From Rhodoblastus sp963727035 (GTDB lineage Bacteria; Pseudomonadota; Alphaproteobacteria; Rhizobiales; Beijerinckiaceae): a DNA stretch of 64,000 bases. Positions 17,196 to 24,833 of the stretch are shown in pieces (within the stretch, counting starts at the first letter, position 1; every line of letters begins with the position of its first letter). The stretch is taken from contig CAVSEY010000008.1 of the NCBI GenBank assembly GCA_963727035.1, positions 1 to 64,000 on the forward strand, written 5' to 3'. The position numbers and the translations under genes are program-made. The notes beneath the pieces are model-generated. The model was not told where the DNA came from, ran no database searches, and saw nothing but the letters and a program-made list of their open reading frames with translations.

Positions 17196-18534
17196 AGCCT
17201 CCACTCAATCGGTCGTCCGAAGCTTCCAGTCCGACGTCGCCGCGATCCGCGAGGCGCCGCCGCCGCGTTCGGCCATGGCGACTGTCCACGTCCTGTTCGG
17301 ATTTCTGGTGGCCTTCGGTCTTGTCATCACTTTCGGAAAATTGGACAAGGTCGTCGAAAGCACGAATGGCCAGATCAACCTCCTGACCCCGGCCCACGTA
17401 TACCAGGCGTTCGATCAGTCGATCATCAAGAGCATCAATGTGCGTGAAGGCCAGTTGGCCAGCAAGGGCGAAGTGATCGCAACTCTCGATCCGACTTTCG
17501 CGACCGCCGACGTCGTCCAGCTTCGACAGCAGTTCGCGAGCCTCAACGCGCAGATCTCGCGGGACCAGGCGGAACTGACGGGCAAGCCCCCCGTTTTTAC
17601 GGGCGCCGAAGATCCCGAACAGAGCCATTACAACCAGTTGCAGCAGAAGCTGTATGTCGATCGCAAGGCGCAATACGACGCCCAGGTCAAGAGTTTCGAT
17701 CAGCAAATCGCGCAGACCGAGGCGACCATCTTCAAGACCAAGAACGACATTACGCGCTATAATGAACGATACGCCATCGCCGGAAAGATCGACACCATGA
17801 GGACAAAGCTCCTGGCCTCGGGAGCTGGTTCGGTGCTGAACGAGCTCGAATCCAAGGACAGCAGTGTGGAAATGCAGCGGCAGGTCGAGAACCTGACCAA
17901 TTCGCTGAAAGAGGCCGAGGCGCAGCTCAATACCTACCAGGCCAACAAGGACGCCTTCATCCAGCAATGGCGCGCCACGGACAGCCAGGATCTCGTGACG
18001 GCGCAGAACAATCGCGACCAGGCCGTCGCCTCGCTCAAGAAGGCCATCGTTCATCAGGACGTGGTGAAGCTCGTCGCGGCGGAGGATTCGATCATCCTGT
18101 CGATCGCGAAATTGTCGGTTGGCTCGGTTCTTCAGCCTGGCGACAAATTCATCACCGCCATGCCGGTGAATGAGCCGATAGAAGCCGACATCGATGTGTC
18201 TTCGCGCGATGTCGGCTTCGTCAGGATCGGCGACCCGGTCACGCTCAAGATTGACGCCTTCGACTTTACTGAGCATGGAACCGCCGAAGGCAAGGTCAAA
18301 TGGATTTCCGAGGGCGCGTTCTGGACCGATGAAAATACGGGCCAGCCGACCGACGCCTATTACAAGATCGGCGTCAGCATCGACCGCATGAATTTTCGCG
18401 GCGTTCCCAAGAACTTCCGCCTGATGCCGGGCATGACCCTGAAGGCGGACATCAATGTCGGCCGGCGGACCGTGGCCAGTTATCTGTTCGGCGGCGGGCA
18501 GCGCGGCTGGGGCGAGTCGATGCGCGAGCCATGA
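17185..18534 (+). CDS. HlyD-family membrane fusion protein of the type I system
   Basis: Periplasmic adaptor linking the ABC transporter to an outer-membrane channel. The 449 residues show a cytoplasmic N-tail, one membrane segment (about 33-53, VHVLFGFLVAFGLVITFG), a biotinyl-lipoyl half motif SINVREGQLASKGEVIATLDPTF, a long coiled coil (about 105-300), then the second lipoyl half and beta-barrel (VNEPIEADIDVSSRDVGFVRIGDPVTL). The start is GTG 17185 inside the end of the ABC gene. The stop overlaps the Sel1 gene start in an ATGA, giving tight translational coupling of three genes. Confidence 0.92.
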   Translation: MSTKASTQSVVRSFQSDVAAIREAPPPRSAMATVHVLFGFLVAFGLVITFGKLDKVVESTNGQINLLTPAHVYQAFDQSIIKSINVREGQLASKGEVIATLDPTFATADVVQLRQQFASLNAQISRDQAELTGKPPVFTGAEDPEQSHYNQLQQKLYVDRKAQYDAQVKSFDQQIAQTEATIFKTKNDITRYNERYAIAGKIDTMRTKLLASGAGSVLNELESKDSSVEMQRQVENLTNSLKEAEAQLNTYQANKDAFIQQWRATDSQDLVTAQNNRDQAVASLKKAIVHQDVVKLVAAEDSIILSIAKLSVGSVLQPGDKFITAMPVNEPIEADIDVSSRDVGFVRIGDPVTLKIDAFDFTEHGTAEGKVKWISEGAFWTDENTGQPTDAYYKIGVSIDRMNFRGVPKNFRLMPGMTLKADINVGRRTVASYLFGGGQRGWGESMREP

Positions 18535-20441
18535 AAAGGGTAGCGCACAGACTCATGCGGCCGGTCCTTCCCTGGATCGACCGGCCGGGCAAAGACTGGC
18601 TGCGCGCCCGCGCCCAGCGCGCTTTCGAGCGGCGCAAGTTCCATACGGCGCTCCGCCTGTGGCAGCGAGGCGTCGACGTCGGCGATGTCGAATCCGCCTT
18701 CCGCCTTGCCGATGTCTATCAGAACGGCTACGGCGCCGTTCATCGCAATCCCGCCCGCGCGGCGGCATGGTACAAATTCGCAGCGGAACGCGGCCATGCC
18801 GAATCGCAGTTGCGCCTGGGACGGATTTTCCTGCATGGCGCGTCGGCGGCGCGGCTCGACGAAAAATGGGAGCGCACCGCTCGGGATGAGGAAATGGCTT
18901 CGGCCACGGCCGAGGCGATTTTCGCCGCGACGCCGAAGATCGAGCGCGATACGACCCAGGCCCTGTTCTGGCTGGAAAAGGCCGGGCGTCAGGGCCTGGA
19001 CGAAGCCTGGGCTCTCACGGGCATGATTTTCTTCGACGGCGCCGGCGTGGAAAAGGATTTCGAGCGCGCGCGCCAATATTTTCTGATGGCGGCGGACCAC
19101 GATCAGGCCTCGGCCCAATTCGGACTTGGCGAAATCCATTATCGCGGGCTCGGCGTCGAGCCAAATCTCGAACTCGGCGCAGATTGGTATCAGAAGGCGG
19201 CCGACCTCGGCCATCTGCGCGCGCAACTCGCGATCGCGACCATCTATTATTCCGGCAAGGGGCGCGAAATCGATCTGGAACGCGCCGCTTTCTATATGGG
19301 CTGCGCCGCCGAAGGCGGCGACGCTCTGGCCGCATACAACTATGCGCGCATGCGCCTCAACGGCGAGGGCGGACCGGTCGACGTGGATCGCGCCGAAACC
19401 TATCTGCGCCGCGCGGCAAAGGTGGGACATCTCCCCGCTATCCGGGCCTTGGCCGCCTTTTACAGCCAGGGCGGCCCCGTCCCGCCCGACCTGCGCGAAG
19501 CCGCCAACTGGTACCGCATCATGGCCAAATCGGGCGACGTTCAGGCCCAGTTCACGATGGGCCGTTTCGCGGCCGAAGGCATCGGCGTCCGCGTCAATCT
19601 TGCCGAAGCGGGGCGTTGGTTTATCAAGGCGGCGGAGCAGGGCCATGCGATCGCCGCCTATAACGCCGGCGTTTTTCTCGGCTCCGGGACTGGGCTTCCG
19701 CAAGATCTCGACGCTGGGATGCGCTGGCTTGAATTCGCTGCCGCGGAGGGCGTCCCGGAGGCCAAGGTCAAGCTGGCTGAAATCCATATGAACGGGACTT
19801 CAGGCTCGGCCGATTTCGGGCGCGCCATGAACCTCCTGCGCGAGGCGTCCGAGGCGGGCGATCGCACGGCGAAGACCCATCTGGCCCTGCTTTTCCTGTC
19901 GCCCGATCTCGGCCAGCGCGACCTGGGCCAGGCGGAAAAGCTCCTGCTCGACGCCGCCGCCTCCGGCTCGCCGGAAGCTTCGCTGCACCTGGGCCATTTC
20001 TATTCAGGGCAATTCGATCGCGCGTCGGCCCGGCCCGACCAGGCGGTGCGTTATTATCTCGCCGCGGCCGAATCCGGCAATGTCGTGGCCCAGCACATCG
20101 TCGGCACGCTGATGTCTTCCGGCAACGCCTCGGACACGCAGCTCGCCCAGGCCGCAGAATGGTTCAGGCGCGCGGCGGAGGCCGGCTTCCCGCCCGCGCA
20201 ATTCCAGCTCGGCGTGCTTTATTGCACCGCGCGAGGGGTGGAGAAAAATCTCGAAGAGGCCGTGCACTGGTACGAACTGGCCGCCACGAACCAGCATGAG
20301 ATGGCCATGTACAATCTCGGCGTGATGCTCATGCAAGGGATGGGCGTCGAACCCGACCCCGCGCGCGGCGAGAAGCTGATCAAGGATTCGGGGATCACCC
20401 CGCAGGGCGGGAGCAAGGCTCCTCCGGCGGCAAATGGTTGA
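18531..20441 (+). CDS. Large Sel1-repeat protein coupled to the T1SS genes
   Basis: A 636-aa solenoid made almost wholly of Sel1-like repeats (AxxLGxxYxxGxGVxxDxxxAxxWYxxAA), about 14 to 15 units from residue 40 to 620. No signal peptide is visible; the first 30 residues are basic (MKRVAHRLMRPVLPWIDRPG). Sel1 proteins are protein-protein scaffolds. Here the ATGA overlap with hlyD argues that it works with this exporter, perhaps as a cytoplasmic substrate chaperone or assembly factor, but that is inference. A short hairpin-containing gap separates it from the convergent rfbA. Confidence 0.9.
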   Translation: MKRVAHRLMRPVLPWIDRPGKDWLRARAQRAFERRKFHTALRLWQRGVDVGDVESAFRLADVYQNGYGAVHRNPARAAAWYKFAAERGHAESQLRLGRIFLHGASAARLDEKWERTARDEEMASATAEAIFAATPKIERDTTQALFWLEKAGRQGLDEAWALTGMIFFDGAGVEKDFERARQYFLMAADHDQASAQFGLGEIHYRGLGVEPNLELGADWYQKAADLGHLRAQLAIATIYYSGKGREIDLERAAFYMGCAAEGGDALAAYNYARMRLNGEGGPVDVDRAETYLRRAAKVGHLPAIRALAAFYSQGGPVPPDLREAANWYRIMAKSGDVQAQFTMGRFAAEGIGVRVNLAEAGRWFIKAAEQGHAIAAYNAGVFLGSGTGLPQDLDAGMRWLEFAAAEGVPEAKVKLAEIHMNGTSGSADFGRAMNLLREASEAGDRTAKTHLALLFLSPDLGQRDLGQAEKLLLDAAASGSPEASLHLGHFYSGQFDRASARPDQAVRYYLAAAESGNVVAQHIVGTLMSSGNASDTQLAQAAEWFRRAAEAGFPPAQFQLGVLYCTARGVEKNLEEAVHWYELAATNQHEMAMYNLGVMLMQGMGVEPDPARGEKLIKDSGITPQGGSKAPPAANG

Positions 20442-20491
20442 TCGACCCCTTTCGGTCGCGCGTCTCGGCGGAACGCCGCGGTTGAAATTCA

Positions 20492-20534
20492 CTGGCGCGA
20501 GACCCCCCCGCGATTGATCGGATTTTCGCGCCAG
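20492..20534. terminator. Inverted repeat between the Sel1 gene and rfbA
   Basis: Arms CTGGCGCGA (20492-20500) and TCGCGCCAG (20526-20534) pair perfectly around a 25-nt loop containing a C-run. It lies between convergent genes and could stop transcription from either side, although T-runs are short. Confidence 0.4.
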
Positions 20535-20577
20535 GGGGTTTCCGCGGGAATTGCGGCGCCATCTTGCCGAAACCGTA

Positions 20578-21447
20578 TCAGAACCGGTGGAGCAACTGCC
20601 TGAGATAGGCGCCATAGCCGCTTTTCCTGAGCGGTTCGGCGAGGGCGAACAATTGCCGCTCGGAAATCCATCCGGAGACGAAGGCGACCTCCTCGGGACA
20701 GGCGACCCGGTATCCCGTGCGTTTTTCCAGCGTGCGCATGAATTCGGCGGCTTCGAGCAGGGAGTCCGGCGTGCCGGTGTCGAGCCAGGCGAAACCGCGC
20801 CCCATTCTCTCGACCCGCAGCTCGCCGCGCTTCAGATATTCGAGATTGAGATCGGTGATCTCCAATTCGCCGCGCGGAGACGGCTTCAGGGCGGCGGCGA
20901 GTTCGGCGGCCCGCTCGTCATAGAAATAAAGCCCGGTCACCGCCCAGCTTGAGCGCGGCTTTTTTGGCTTTTCCTCGATCGACATCGCCTTGCCGGCGGA
21001 GTCGAACTCCACCACGCCATAACGCTCGGGGTCATGAACGTGATAGGCGAAGACGGTCGCGCCGCGCGACGTCGAGGCCGCGTTGCGCAGGATGGTGGCG
21101 AGCCCGTGGCCATAGAAGAGATTGTCGCCGAGGATCAGCGCCGATTTCTGCCCCGCGACGAAATCCGCGCCGATGTGATAGGCCTGCGCCAGGCCTTCGG
21201 GACGCGGTTGTTCGGCATAGGACAGTTCGACGCCCCATTGCGTCCCGTCGCCGAGCAGTCGCTGGAACAAGGGCAGGTCCTGCGGCGTGGAGATGATCAG
21301 GATTTCCTGGATGCCGGCCAGCATCAAAGTGGTCAGCGGATAATAGATCATCGGTTTGTCATAGATCGGCAGCAGCTGTTTCGAGATGACCTGGGTCATC
21401 GGATGCAGCCGGGTGCCGCTGCCGCCAGCCAGTATGATGCCTTTCAT
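20578..21447 (-). CDS. rfbA: Glucose-1-phosphate thymidylyltransferase
   Basis: First step of dTDP-rhamnose synthesis: glucose-1-phosphate plus dTTP gives dTDP-glucose. The 289-aa protein starts MKGIILAGGSGTRLHPMT with the pyrophosphorylase motif and has KPMIYYPLTTLMLAGI, LILGDNLFYGHGL and EEKPKKPRSSWAVTGLYFYD. The start at 21447 is fixed by the universally conserved N-terminus; the open frame runs further upstream. It is last in the rfbB-rfbC-rfbA order, 97 bp after rfbC. Confidence 0.96.
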   Translation of the reverse strand: MKGIILAGGSGTRLHPMTQVISKQLLPIYDKPMIYYPLTTLMLAGIQEILIISTPQDLPLFQRLLGDGTQWGVELSYAEQPRPEGLAQAYHIGADFVAGQKSALILGDNLFYGHGLATILRNAASTSRGATVFAYHVHDPERYGVVEFDSAGKAMSIEEKPKKPRSSWAVTGLYFYDERAAELAAALKPSPRGELEITDLNLEYLKRGELRVERMGRGFAWLDTGTPDSLLEAAEFMRTLEKRTGYRVACPEEVAFVSGWISERQLFALAEPLRKSGYGAYLRQLLHRF

Positions 21448-21544
21448 CGAACCATCCGTTTCAAAGAAAATCCTGCGGGAGACCCGCGCCGAGGACGCGG
21501 GAGAACAAGCGCCGGCCGATCGACGGGCCGACGCATGAAGGAGC

Positions 21545-22108
21545 TCAGTCGAAAATTCCGGGCAGGTCGCGCAGGCGCGGATGCTTGCGGTCCTTGTCGG
21601 AGAGTACGGCGCCGCCGGGCGGGAGCGGCCAGGCGACGCCAATATCGGGATCGTCCCAGGCCAGACCGAGGTCGTTGGCCGCCGAATAATAATTCGTGAC
21701 CTTGTACATGACCTCGGTGTCCGGCTCGAGGGTCACGAAGCCATGGGCGAAACCGATCGGCACCAGCAATTGCCGCCAGTTCTCGGCCGACAATTCCACC
21801 GCGACATGCCGCCCGAAGGTTGGCGAGCTTTTCCTGATGTCCACCGCGACGTCGAGAATGCGGCCGCGCGGAACGCGCACCAGCTTGTCCTGGGCGAAAG
21901 GCGCCGATTGGAAATGCAGTCCGCGCAAGGTTCCGACCTGCGCGGAAAGCGAATGATTGTCCTGGACGAAATCCAGAGCGACCCCGGCCTCGGCGAAAGC
22001 CTTGCGACTATAGACTTCGGAAAAAAAGCCGCGATGGTCGCCGAATTTCTTTGGCGTGATGATCTTCACATCGGGTATGGCGGTCGCCTCGACAAGGATC
22101 GAACTCAT
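21545..22108 (-). CDS. rfbC: dTDP-4-dehydrorhamnose 3,5-epimerase
   Basis: Double epimerisation of dTDP-4-keto-6-deoxyglucose in the rhamnose pathway. The 187 residues have the RmlC cupin motifs GDHRGFFSEVYS, QDNHSLSAQVGTLRGLHFQ (with the catalytic His region), GRILDVAVDIR and GFAHGFVTLEP. It begins 12 bp after rfbB, so the two are co-transcribed. Confidence 0.95.
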   Translation of the reverse strand: MSSILVEATAIPDVKIITPKKFGDHRGFFSEVYSRKAFAEAGVALDFVQDNHSLSAQVGTLRGLHFQSAPFAQDKLVRVPRGRILDVAVDIRKSSPTFGRHVAVELSAENWRQLLVPIGFAHGFVTLEPDTEVMYKVTNYYSAANDLGLAWDDPDIGVAWPLPPGGAVLSDKDRKHPRLRDLPGIFD

Positions 22109-22120
22109 GATCGCCTACTT

Positions 22121-23188
22121 TCAGTTCGTCAAGGTTCCGAGCCTTTCGCCGCGATAGCGGCCGGAGCGGATGTCGCCCCACCAGGATCGATTGTCGAGAT
22201 ACCAGCGCACCGTCTTGCGCAGGCCGGTTTCGAACGTCTCGCGCGGCCGCCAGCCGAGTTCGCTCCCGATTCTGGCGCAATCGATGGCGTAGCGCTGGTC
22301 ATGGCCGGGCCGGTCCGAAACGAAGGTGATCAGATTGCGGCGCGGCCCGATTTGCGCGTCGGGCGCCATTTCGTCCATCAGATCGCAAATGGCGTGGACG
22401 ACATCGATATTCTTGCGCTCGTTGATCCCGCCGACATTGTAGCTCTCGCCGATCCGGCCCCGTTCGACCGCAAGCAGCAGGGCTTCGGCATGGTCGTCGA
22501 CATACAGCCAGTCGCGGATGTTATCGCCCGCGCCATAGACGGGAAGGGGCTTGCCATCCAGGGCGTTGAGGATGATCAGCGGGATCAGCTTCTCGGGGAA
22601 CTGATAAGGTCCGTAATTATTCGAGCAGTTGGTGGCGACGGTCGGCAGGCCATAAGTGTGGGTCCAGGCGCGCACCAGATGATCCGAGCCGGCCTTCGAG
22701 GCGGAATAGGGCGAATTGGGCGCGTAAGGCGTGTCCTCGCGGAACAGGCCGTCCGGCCCGAGCGAGCCGAAGACTTCGTCGGTCGAAATGTGATGGAAGC
22801 GGAAGTTTCTGGCCGCCTCGCCTTCGAGCCCGCGCCAGTGGCGCAGAGCTTCCTGCAACATGACGAAAGTGCCGACCAGATTGGTCTGGATGAACTCGCC
22901 GGGCCCGTCGATCGAGCGATCGACATGGCTCTCGGCGGCAAGATGCATCACCCAGTCGGGCTTGAAGGACTCGAAGGCCGCGCGCACCGCCTTGGTGTCG
23001 CAGATGTCGCCCTGCACGAAATGGTAGCGCGGGTCGCCAGCCACCGGCTCGAGCGAAGCCAGGTTGCCGGCGTAAGTGAGCTTGTCAAACACCAGCAGCT
23101 CGTGGGGCGTCTGCTCGATGATGCGCCGCGCCACCGCGGAACCGATGAAACCCGCGCCGCCAGTAACCAGGATATGTTTGCGAGCCAC
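22121..23188 (-). CDS. rfbB: dTDP-glucose 4,6-dehydratase
   Basis: An extended short-chain dehydrogenase converting dTDP-glucose to dTDP-4-keto-6-deoxyglucose. NAD-binding GGAGFIGSAV at the N-terminus, STDEVFGSLG, the catalytic YSASK and NNYGPYQFPEKLIPL are all present; 355 aa is normal. It is the first gene of the three-gene unit. The fourth pathway gene, rfbD (dTDP-4-keto-rhamnose reductase), is not in the window. Confidence 0.96.
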   Translation of the reverse strand: MARKHILVTGGAGFIGSAVARRIIEQTPHELLVFDKLTYAGNLASLEPVAGDPRYHFVQGDICDTKAVRAAFESFKPDWVMHLAAESHVDRSIDGPGEFIQTNLVGTFVMLQEALRHWRGLEGEAARNFRFHHISTDEVFGSLGPDGLFREDTPYAPNSPYSASKAGSDHLVRAWTHTYGLPTVATNCSNNYGPYQFPEKLIPLIILNALDGKPLPVYGAGDNIRDWLYVDDHAEALLLAVERGRIGESYNVGGINERKNIDVVHAICDLMDEMAPDAQIGPRRNLITFVSDRPGHDQRYAIDCARIGSELGWRPRETFETGLRKTVRWYLDNRSWWGDIRSGRYRGERLGTLTN

Positions 23189-23264
23189 GAAAAGACCTTT
23201 CAGTAAAGCCGCACAGTCCTAGAATCTTGCGGCGCGAAAGGGAAGTGGAAAATCCGCCGAAGCC

Positions 23265-23885
23265 TCAGGCGTCAGGCCGGAAGGGCGCCCGGCCGCTGGC
23301 CAGCGCGTCGTAGAGCAGTTCAAGGCGGTCCTGCCCCCAGAACACCTCGCCGTCAAGCACGTAGGATGGAGATCCGAACACGCCGGATTCCAGGGCAAGC
23401 GCCAGATTGCGCTGATAACAGGTTTCCGCCTCGCCGCTCGCGCCGCGTCGCAGCCAGGCCGGCTCATAGCCCGATTCTTCAAGGATTTGCGCCAGCGTCC
23501 CGGCGTCGCCGACATTCAGTTGGCGCTCGAAGGCCCCGGCGAAGGCGGCGGAGATGAATTTCGCGGGGTCGACGCCGGCCAAAGTCATGGCGCAGACGAT
23601 CCGGTCGGCGGGCGCGGGGTCGAAAGGCCAGAATTTCGGATGAAGGTGGAAATTCAAGCCACGCTTTTCGCGCCAGCGCTGCAATTCGACGATCCGGTAA
23701 TTCTGCCGCAGCGGGTGGCGCCTGGCGAGCGGCAGGCCCCCCGATTCCGGATAGATCTGGGGCAGCGAGACGGGGCGGTAATCGACGCGAAGCTCGTGCT
23801 TTGCGACAAGCGCCTGCAACGCGCCGTGGCCGACATAGGCCCAGGGACTGTGCAAGGAGAAGTAGACGGCGATTTGACGGCCCAT
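23265..23885 (-). CDS. 2-hydroxychromene-2-carboxylate isomerase/DsbA-fold protein
   Basis: A 206-aa thioredoxin-fold protein of the HCCA isomerase (kappa-class GST-like) family. It starts MGRQIAVYFSLHSPWAYVG, where the Ser replaces the redox cysteines of DsbA. It ends with the cis-Pro region VFGSPSYVLDGEVFWGQDRLELL. Such proteins isomerise aromatic-degradation intermediates with glutathione, but many genomic copies have no assigned substrate. No aromatic-degradation genes are nearby. An upstream in-frame start at 23924 is possible but adds no conserved sequence. Confidence 0.82.
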   Translation of the reverse strand: MGRQIAVYFSLHSPWAYVGHGALQALVAKHELRVDYRPVSLPQIYPESGGLPLARRHPLRQNYRIVELQRWREKRGLNFHLHPKFWPFDPAPADRIVCAMTLAGVDPAKFISAAFAGAFERQLNVGDAGTLAQILEESGYEPAWLRRGASGEAETCYQRNLALALESGVFGSPSYVLDGEVFWGQDRLELLYDALASGRAPFRPDA

Positions 23886-24029
23886 GGCGCGCTCGCATGC
23901 GGTTGGTTCTTTGGCCGCCAGCATGGCTCAACCCCGGAGCGCCGGCAATGGGCGGCCGCTCCGGTCGGGTTCGATGGCCTGACGGCGGAAGGAACGCGAC
24001 GCGGCGAGGCGGTTCGAAAATGAAAGAAA

Positions 24030-24054
24030 ATGGCCCGCGCGATTGGCGGGCCAT
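24030..24054 (-). terminator. Rho-independent terminator of the MerR gene
   Basis: Read on the minus strand, a perfect 9-bp stem ATGGCCCGC/GCGGGCCAT with a 7-nt loop is followed by TTTTCTTTCATTTT. It lies about 105 bp after the MerR-family stop and points the same way, a textbook intrinsic terminator. Confidence 0.75.
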
Positions 24055-24158
24055 GGAGTGCGTCGATTTTCGATCGGGTCCCGTCACGTTTCGCCGGCTT
24101 TTTCCGGTCGCCGCGGCATGATGCAGCCCTGGCGTGCAAACAGCCGGGCGCAGGGGTC

Positions 24159-24578
24159 TCAACCGGGCGCGCCGGCGAGGCGGCGATGAGTCGCCTGCAA
24201 TTCCTCGATCGCCTGATCGAGTTCGATGCGGCGTTGCTCGAGATGGCGAAGCTGGGAAAGCACCATCTTTTCGTCCAGGATGAAATCCTCGGACGGCTTG
24301 ACGGCGCTCGCGTCGGCGTCGAGCAGGTCGGAGATTTCGGTGAGCGTGAAGCCGAGGTGCTTGCCCTTGAGGATCAGCTGAAGCCGGGCCTTCTGGGTCG
24401 AATCGTAGAATCGCGCGCCGCCGCGGCGCAGTGGGTTCAGCAGGCCGCGCTGCTCGTAAAAGCGCAGGGCGCGGAGCGTAACCCCATAGATTCGCGCAAT
24501 TTCGCCGATCGTCAGCATTTCGGCGAGTGTTTCTTGGCGATGCGGGACGTGCTCGATGCGTTGGGCGGAGGATTTCAT
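24159..24578 (-). CDS. MerR-family transcriptional regulator
   Basis: A 139-aa regulator with the MerR winged helix-turn-helix LTIGEIARIYGVTLRALRFYEQRGLL (about residues 22-47) and a C-terminal coiled-coil dimerisation helix. No cysteines are placed for metal sensing, so it belongs to the ligand-free or unknown-ligand group. The start was set at MKSSAQ (24578), behind AGGATCTGACG; a GTG at 24620 is an alternative. A GGGTTGTAACCC quasi-palindrome at 24627-24638, immediately upstream, could be its own operator. The target genes are unknown. Confidence 0.85.
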   Translation of the reverse strand: MKSSAQRIEHVPHRQETLAEMLTIGEIARIYGVTLRALRFYEQRGLLNPLRRGGARFYDSTQKARLQLILKGKHLGFTLTEISDLLDADASAVKPSEDFILDEKMVLSQLRHLEQRRIELDQAIEELQATHRRLAGAPG

Positions 24579-24702
24579 TTTCGTCAGATCCTGAAAGGGC
24601 AGGGAATCGAAACGCAACACACGTCAGGGTTGTAACCCAGGTAAGGACAACCTGCAACGAAAATCTACAACCTTAACGGGTATGTCTCAAAATCGATCAC
24701 AG

Positions 24703-24718
24703 TTAACGGGATGTTTAC
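24703..24718 (+). promoter_or_regulatory. Possible CtrA-like site before the PodJ-like gene
   Basis: TTAACGGGATGTTTAC fits TTAA-N7-TTAAC with one mismatch, about 115 bp before the PodJ-like start, in a region with several further TTAAC boxes (24673, 24733). A cell-cycle promoter would suit a polarity gene, but this is only a motif resemblance. Confidence 0.3.
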
Positions 24719-24833
24719 CTTAAATCCGGAAAGTTAACGCGAGGCCGGAAGGCGTCGCCGAATCTCGCCGACGGCGCCGGTCCGGCCGCCCGCGGCAAAG
24801 GGGTTTCACTCCGCTCGACAGCAGGATCGACAG

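Noticed and set aside
14958..20441. A hidden RTX-type substrate for the type I system within the window
   Set aside because: No protein here shows GGxGxDxxx nonapeptide repeats or an equivalent secretion signal.
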